Below are positions 5,862 to 10,971 of a stretch of DNA of 10,971 nucleotides, piece after piece. The stretch comes from Bradyrhizobium sp. (GTDB lineage Bacteria > Pseudomonadota > Alphaproteobacteria > Rhizobiales > Xanthobacteraceae). Positions within the stretch are counted from its first letter, which is position 1; every line of letters starts with the position of its first letter. Location: contig JAQGKC010000007.1 of assembly GCA_028290305.1 (NCBI GenBank), positions 1 to 10,971 on the forward strand, in the 5' to 3' direction. The notes below the pieces were generated by a model. It was not told where the DNA came from, did no database searches, and worked only from the letters and a program-made list of their open reading frames with translations. The position numbers and the translations under genes were made by a program.

Positions 5862-5892
5862 CTTGCAAGGGTGAACCCCTACCTTGCAAGGG
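5862..5892. promoter_or_regulatory. Paired CTTGCAAG palindromes upstream of the first mltB-type gene
   Basis: CTTGCAAGGG occurs at 5862-5871 and again at 5883-5892. The 8-mer CTTGCAAG is itself palindromic, and the two copies are 21 bases apart, two helical turns, with the small palindrome GGGTGAACCC between them. Read as one structure, CTTGCAAGG and CCTTGCAAG form a 9-bp inverted repeat. It lies about 90 bases upstream of the start at 5774 and just past the stop of the other transglycosylase gene. Operator and 3'-end hairpin are both possible; there is no T tract. Confidence 0.4.
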
Positions 5893-5928
5893 ACGCTTCA
5901 CAGGGACGCGTCAGCGCGCCGCAGGCCC

Positions 5929-6729
5929 CTACTCGCCGCCGTCGATCTGATGGCCCATCAGCGCAATGGCGCGCTGATAGACGCCGGCAGCATTCCAGGC
6001 CTCGATGGCGGCAAAGTTGGGCTCTCCCGGCTGGTATCCGGCACCGGCGCGCCAGCCGTGCGCTTTTAAAAAATTCGCCGTCGAGTTCAGCGCGTTGGCC
6101 GCGACGTCCAGATTGCCGGTGCCGTAAGCCAGAATGTTTTTGGGCATAAACTGCGTCTGGCCGACTTCGCCATGCATGGAGCCGCGCTGAGCCGGCGGGA
6201 GCGCCCCGCGATCGATCAATTGCAGCGCGGCGTAAAGGTGCTCGGTGAAATAGGCTGACCGCCGGCAGTCATAGGCCAGCGTCGCGATCGACGAGAGCAT
6301 GTTCTGGTTGCCGCGCTGGCTGCCAAACCCCGTCTCCATGCCCCAGATGGCGAGTAACGGGCCCGGCGGCACGCCGTAACGCTGCTGAATGGAAGCAAAC
6401 ATCGCGCCTTGCGATTGCTTCAGCGAACGGCCGCGCGCAACGATGGTCGAGGCGCCGCGCTTGGCGAGAAATTGTGCGAGCGACAGATTGAAACTTCTTT
6501 GGCCGCGGTCGGCGGCAATGGTCGCACTGGCGTAGTTCGTTGCCATCAAAGCCTGGACGGTCGAAGCGCTGATACCCTTGGCCCTCGCCTCCCCGGCGAA
6601 CTCGCTCTTCCAGGCCTCGAACCCGGCCGGGCCGTTGCCGCATTGCGCCGCGTCAGCCTGTGAGCCCAGGCCTGCGAGCATGGCCAAGGTCAGAAAAGCG
6701 GCCGTCGTTAATTTTGTCTGCGTGGTCAT
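5929..6729 (-). CDS. Lytic murein transglycosylase, MltB family (SLT_2), second paralogue
   Basis: 266 residues, same reaction and location as its downstream neighbour. Signal peptide 1-28 with cleavage after ADA. Catalytic Glu132 is in AIWGMETGFG (127-136) and the groove motif is GEVGQTQFMPKN (187-198). Where the neighbour has the DxDGDGxxDL loop, this protein has only GTGNLDVA (204-210 region), so the calcium site is missing and the protein is shorter there. The longer frame to 6798 is rejected: the ATG at 6729 has AAGGGA 7 bases upstream and opens the signal peptide. Both paralogues share the Asp-Cys-Arg-Arg-Ser stretch after the catalytic region (154-158 here). They probably arose by old duplication, and they may act on different peptidoglycan forms. 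Confidence 0.94.
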   Translation of the reverse strand: MTTQTKLTTAAFLTLAMLAGLGSQADAAQCGNGPAGFEAWKSEFAGEARAKGISASTVQALMATNYASATIAADRGQRSFNLSLAQFLAKRGASTIVARGRSLKQSQGAMFASIQQRYGVPPGPLLAIWGMETGFGSQRGNQNMLSSIATLAYDCRRSAYFTEHLYAALQLIDRGALPPAQRGSMHGEVGQTQFMPKNILAYGTGNLDVAANALNSTANFLKAHGWRAGAGYQPGEPNFAAIEAWNAAGVYQRAIALMGHQIDGGE

Positions 6730-6979
6730 TAGAAAGTCCCTTGGCAGTCGTCGCTTGGCAGTCCCTTGGGCATAGCGGGTGGCCCGAGATCGTACCACCT
6801 CTCATGGCATTTTGGTCCGAAAATGCCTTCTGCGTCCTGCGCAAGGCGCCTTGAAAAGTCGTTCGGGCCACCGCATCATCGCGCCATGATCGTAGGCTCA
6901 CCGCCCCGCAAGCATCAGATCGGGTGCCTGACCACCGTGCTGCTGCTGCTGGCGGGGCGACGATGTCGTTACGCGCGTC
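6730..6979. other. Upstream region of the second mltB-type gene with hairpin and direct repeats
   Basis: No gene is seen. CTTGGCAGTC is repeated at 6740-6749 and 6754-6763 directly upstream of the Shine-Dalgarno. A perfect 8-bp hairpin GGCATTTT-GGTCCG-AAAATGCC lies at 6806-6827. The part from about 6890 may be a badly decayed extension of the transposase remnant that starts clearly at 6980. Promoter elements were not identifiable with confidence. Confidence 0.5.
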
Positions 6980-7326
6980 ATGCAAGCTCGCACCAAGGCT
7001 CACATCGTGCGGTTCGTGAAAGAGGGGTCGCACCTTAACATGGACGAAGCGTCAAACTTCAAGCTGCTTAAAGTGCGCTGCGGCTATGACCACGAAATGG
7101 TCGATCATTCCGAAGGGAATACGTTCGCGGTGACGTACACACCAACTCAATCGAGTCGTTCTGGTCTCAGGTGAAGCGCGGGATCAACGGGACTTACGTT
7201 TGGATTTCGAAGAAGCACTTGCAGCTTTACTTTCGCGAGTTCGAGTGTCGCCATAATTTGCGAAAACAGCCGCTGCTGATGTTAGAGCTTTTGCTGCAGG
7301 CCTTTCCTAAGGTACGAGTTGAGTGA
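6980..7326 (+). pseudogene. IS1595/ISXO2-like transposase remnant, frameshifted
   Basis: The C-terminal third of a DDE transposase is visible in two frames. Frame one (6980-7117) reads MQARTKAHIVRFVKEGSHL, later MDEASNFKLL and HEMVDHSEG. Frame two (to the TGA at 7324-7326) reads RGDVHTNSIESFWSQVKRGI, then NGTYVWISKKHLQLYFREF. This is the ISXO2-like pattern of TDE, HS-GEYxRGxVHTNxIESFW and KKHLxxYxxEF. Adding one G to the GGG at 7115-7117 restores the family sequence EGEYVRGDVHTNS, so a single-base deletion broke the gene. The N-terminal zinc ribbon and first catalytic Asp are absent; only weak, possibly shifted similarity exists from about 6890. I found no terminal inverted repeats. It cannot be autonomous. 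Confidence 0.88.
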
Positions 7327-7377
7327 CCATTGCGTGCAAGAGCCGGTCAAAACGAGAGGAAGTTTTGTTAGGATTTT

Positions 7378-8331
7378 TCACGGCATCCTCTCAGCCAAAT
7401 ACTGTAGATAATTCATGACATTGAGTGCAGGTTGTAACCCGATTGGCTTATCGTGCCCAAGCGAGGAACGCCCCAATCTTATCGAGCTCACCAGCATCAT
7501 TCCGGGCATGTCGTTAATGTCAGCATTTTGAATAGTGGGCTCAACCCCTCCGATTCGCGAAATAATTAGGCTTTGCAGGGTGCGAGCGCGCGGAAGATAT
7601 GTCGATTTGAATTCCTCTTCCCACGCTTTGCGCTGGGCTTCATTGTCTCTTATTGCCTGACGCTTGGCTTCAAGCTCCGACAACCCCTTGAAAAATTCCG
7701 TTAGACGATCCCGTATTTTATCGTTTGGAATTGCCTTCTCAGTCTCAGAAAGAGGAACAAGAGGAAACTTTGCGTCTGCAAATGTTGAGCTTATGTCTTT
7801 AAAGAAACCCTTACCACTTCCTCGCCCTTTAATGACTGTCCCCGTACCGCTCGATCGCAAGCCATCGACGTTTATGTCTATATTATCGTCCAGATCAATC
7901 GTGGCCTTGGGCTGTTCTGCGCCAGGGGACGGCGCTTGGGTTATTTTCGCGTTAGCCTCTGCCAGTTGCCCCCGGGTGTCAGCAAGCGCCTGTTGCGCAG
8001 TCTCCAACTCATTTTTCTTTGTTGAAAGGTCTGTTTTAGTCGTCTGCAATTCAATGCTTGCGCGTTTCGCTTCCTGATTGACGTGATCGAATGCCTGAAA
8101 CGAGGCAAAAACAAATCCAATCATGCAAACCCATTTGAAAAATCTGTGGCGCCTGTCAGGGGGCCACTTTTGATCAAAACGCTCAAGGGTCTCTTTGGAC
8201 CAAAAATTGCGACTTAGAATTTGATCAATGAAAAATGGCACGACGGTCAACCACACGTACCAATAGCCAATGATCGCGCAGCCGAATTCCAATATCCTTG
8301 CGAGAAATTCTTCCACGCGCGTGTCTCTCAC
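7378..8331 (-). CDS. Two-helix membrane protein with coiled coil, unknown function
   Basis: 317 residues, not recognised. Two transmembrane segments are likely, at about 15-37 (rich in Trp/Tyr: IIGYWYVWLTVVPFFI) and 65-82, with a basic loop between them. Residues 84-131 form a probable coiled coil. Then come a Pro/Gly break, an acidic strand-like stretch (144-156, TIDLDDNIDINV), a Ser/Gly-rich stretch (159-175), a charged helix (203-246) and a compact C-terminal part (250-317) with SLIISRIGG and NVMNYLQYL. The first residue is coded by GTG at 8331; a second GTG at 8316 has GAGAG upstream and may be the true start. Base composition is visibly more AT-rich than the flanking genes and codons such as ATA, AAT and TTT are commoner. 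With the transposase remnant next door this suggests horizontal gain. No partner gene is adjacent. Confidence 0.8.
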   Translation of the reverse strand: MRDTRVEEFLARILEFGCAIIGYWYVWLTVVPFFIDQILSRNFWSKETLERFDQKWPPDRRHRFFKWVCMIGFVFASFQAFDHVNQEAKRASIELQTTKTDLSTKKNELETAQQALADTRGQLAEANAKITQAPSPGAEQPKATIDLDDNIDINVDGLRSSGTGTVIKGRGSGKGFFKDISSTFADAKFPLVPLSETEKAIPNDKIRDRLTEFFKGLSELEAKRQAIRDNEAQRKAWEEEFKSTYLPRARTLQSLIISRIGGVEPTIQNADINDMPGMMLVSSIRLGRSSLGHDKPIGLQPALNVMNYLQYLAERMP

Positions 8332-8391
8332 AGCCCAAGACCGACTCTAGGGCTAGTTGTGGCAGACAGAAGTGTATCTGATCTAGATTAC

Positions 8392-8637
8392 ATGTTCAAA
8401 GCAACCATGTGGCAGGCCTCCGCCGCCGACCCATAGCCTGAAAACGATCGGCTTGAGGCCGCAGCCGATCAAGCCATCAAGGCTTGCGGCAGTGACGCCC
8501 GTGAAGCCGTCGACGCACTACTGGCAGCGAATGAGTTTTTGGAAGCCGAGATGGAGGTGCAAGTGTCGCGCGGCTACATTCGCGGGGTCAAACACGGGCG
8601 GCTCAAAAACATACTCAGGGTAGCGAGGCTAAAATAA
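8392..8637 (+). pseudogene. Small conserved-looking protein gene with in-frame amber codon
   Basis: From the ATG at 8392 (or 8407) the frame reads ...MWQASAADP, then TAG at 8434-8436, then continues without a break as PENDRLEAAADQAIKACG, and on to a TAA at 8635-8637. The part after the TAG (66 codons) has clear protein character: DAREAVDALLAANEFLEAE is an amphipathic helix, and the C-terminal tail is basic. From memory, small proteins with the core LEAAADQAIxAC-GDAREAxxALxxANxFLE are frequent in Bradyrhizobium and of unknown function. No start codon exists between the TAG and an internal ATG. A CAG-to-TAG change is the simplest explanation; 5' truncation is the alternative. No good Shine-Dalgarno precedes either ATG. 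Confidence 0.6.
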
Positions 8638-8663
8638 AACGGCGGACTTTCGTCCGCCGTTTT
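8636..8663. terminator. Bidirectional intrinsic terminator between the small pseudogene and rpoD
   Basis: Perfect 12-bp stem AAAACGGCGGAC / GTCCGCCGTTTT with a TTTC loop. The A/T ends give a T tract on both strands, and it lies between the 3' end of the small plus-strand gene (overlapping its TAA) and the rpoD stop at 8703 on the minus strand. It can therefore end both converging transcripts. Confidence 0.93.
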
Positions 8664-8702
8664 ATTCGATGGATTGCCAGGTCAAGCCCGTAACTTATAA
8701 AA

Positions 8703-10838
<2,136 letters not shown>

Positions 10839-10905
10839 TCATTGCTCCCGAAACGCGCTCATGCGAGGCAGCGTCGCCGCGCCCGCTTTTGAATCAGTGT
10901 CACTC

Positions 10906-10971
10906 GCGTGATGACGTTTCTCCGAAACGTCATCACGCTCGATCTTTTGTTTAAGCATGATCTTTTCGGAA
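10906..10971. repeat. 15-bp hairpin and start of a dispersed repeat in the rpoD upstream region
   Basis: GCGTGATGACGTTTC (10906-10920) and GAAACGTCATCACGC (10924-10938) form a perfect 15-bp stem with a TCC loop, about 68 bases before the rpoD ATG. It is followed by GTTTAAGCATGATCTTTTCG running into the window edge. From memory, AAGCATGATCTTTTCGGAAAA with a mirror half is one of the commonest intergenic repeats of Bradyrhizobium, so the window probably ends inside one. Whether it belongs to the rpoD leader depends on the transcription start, which I cannot place. Confidence 0.7.

Noticed and set aside
6766..7038. 90-residue plus-strand frame overlapping the start of the transposase remnant
   Set aside because: In the overlap it is out of frame with the conserved transposase residues. 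Its segment near 6894-6925 (IVGSPPRKHQIG) might be decayed transposase sequence, but the similarity is too weak to claim.
8332..8400. Sigma-70-like promoter for the unknown membrane protein (TTGAAC and a GATACA-like box on the minus strand)
   Set aside because: Spacing of about 15 bases and poor -10 similarity make it no better than chance.

Overview
The window looks like a chromosomal segment of an alphaproteobacterium of the Bradyrhizobium/Rhodopseudomonas group (Nitrobacteraceae). The grounds are high GC with strong third-position G/C bias, a roughly 711-residue housekeeping sigma factor of the alphaproteobacterial type, an RpoH-family sigma factor, and several intergenic palindromic repeats of a kind I remember as abundant in Bradyrhizobium. 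The genus is inference; the class is well supported by the proteins.

Layout. The left edge holds the 3' two thirds of rpoH (+) and its intrinsic terminator. Next, on the minus strand, come a small single-pass membrane protein of unknown function, a secreted zinc amidase (amidase_2 fold) and a membrane-anchored GGDEF diguanylate cyclase. The amidase starts 34 bases after the cyclase stop, so the two may share a transcript. A 478-base gap with no convincing gene leads to a 22-residue lysine-rich microprotein (+) with its own Shine-Dalgarno and terminator. From about 3970 to 4940 lies an almost gene-free block: two inverted palindromic repeats (A and B) enclosing the last 48 codons of a short-chain dehydrogenase, a large structured non-coding element, and a third palindromic repeat (C). 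Two tandem minus-strand MltB-type lytic transglycosylase genes follow. Then comes a small accessory patch: a frameshifted IS1595/ISXO2-like transposase remnant, a lower-GC gene for a two-helix membrane protein with a coiled coil that I do not recognise, and a small conserved-looking gene interrupted by an in-frame amber codon. A bidirectional terminator separates this patch from rpoD (minus), whose upstream leader carries a 15-bp hairpin and the start of another dispersed repeat.

How it fits together. Two sigma factors, heat-shock and housekeeping, face each other from the two ends. Between them are peptidoglycan enzymes (one amidase, two lytic transglycosylases), one c-di-GMP synthase, and genome debris. 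I see no CRISPR array, tRNA, rRNA, phage module or recognisable defence operon. The best candidates for something undescribed are the unknown coiled-coil membrane protein at 7378-8331, the lysine-rich microprotein at 3776-3844, and the structured repeat near 4370-4827.
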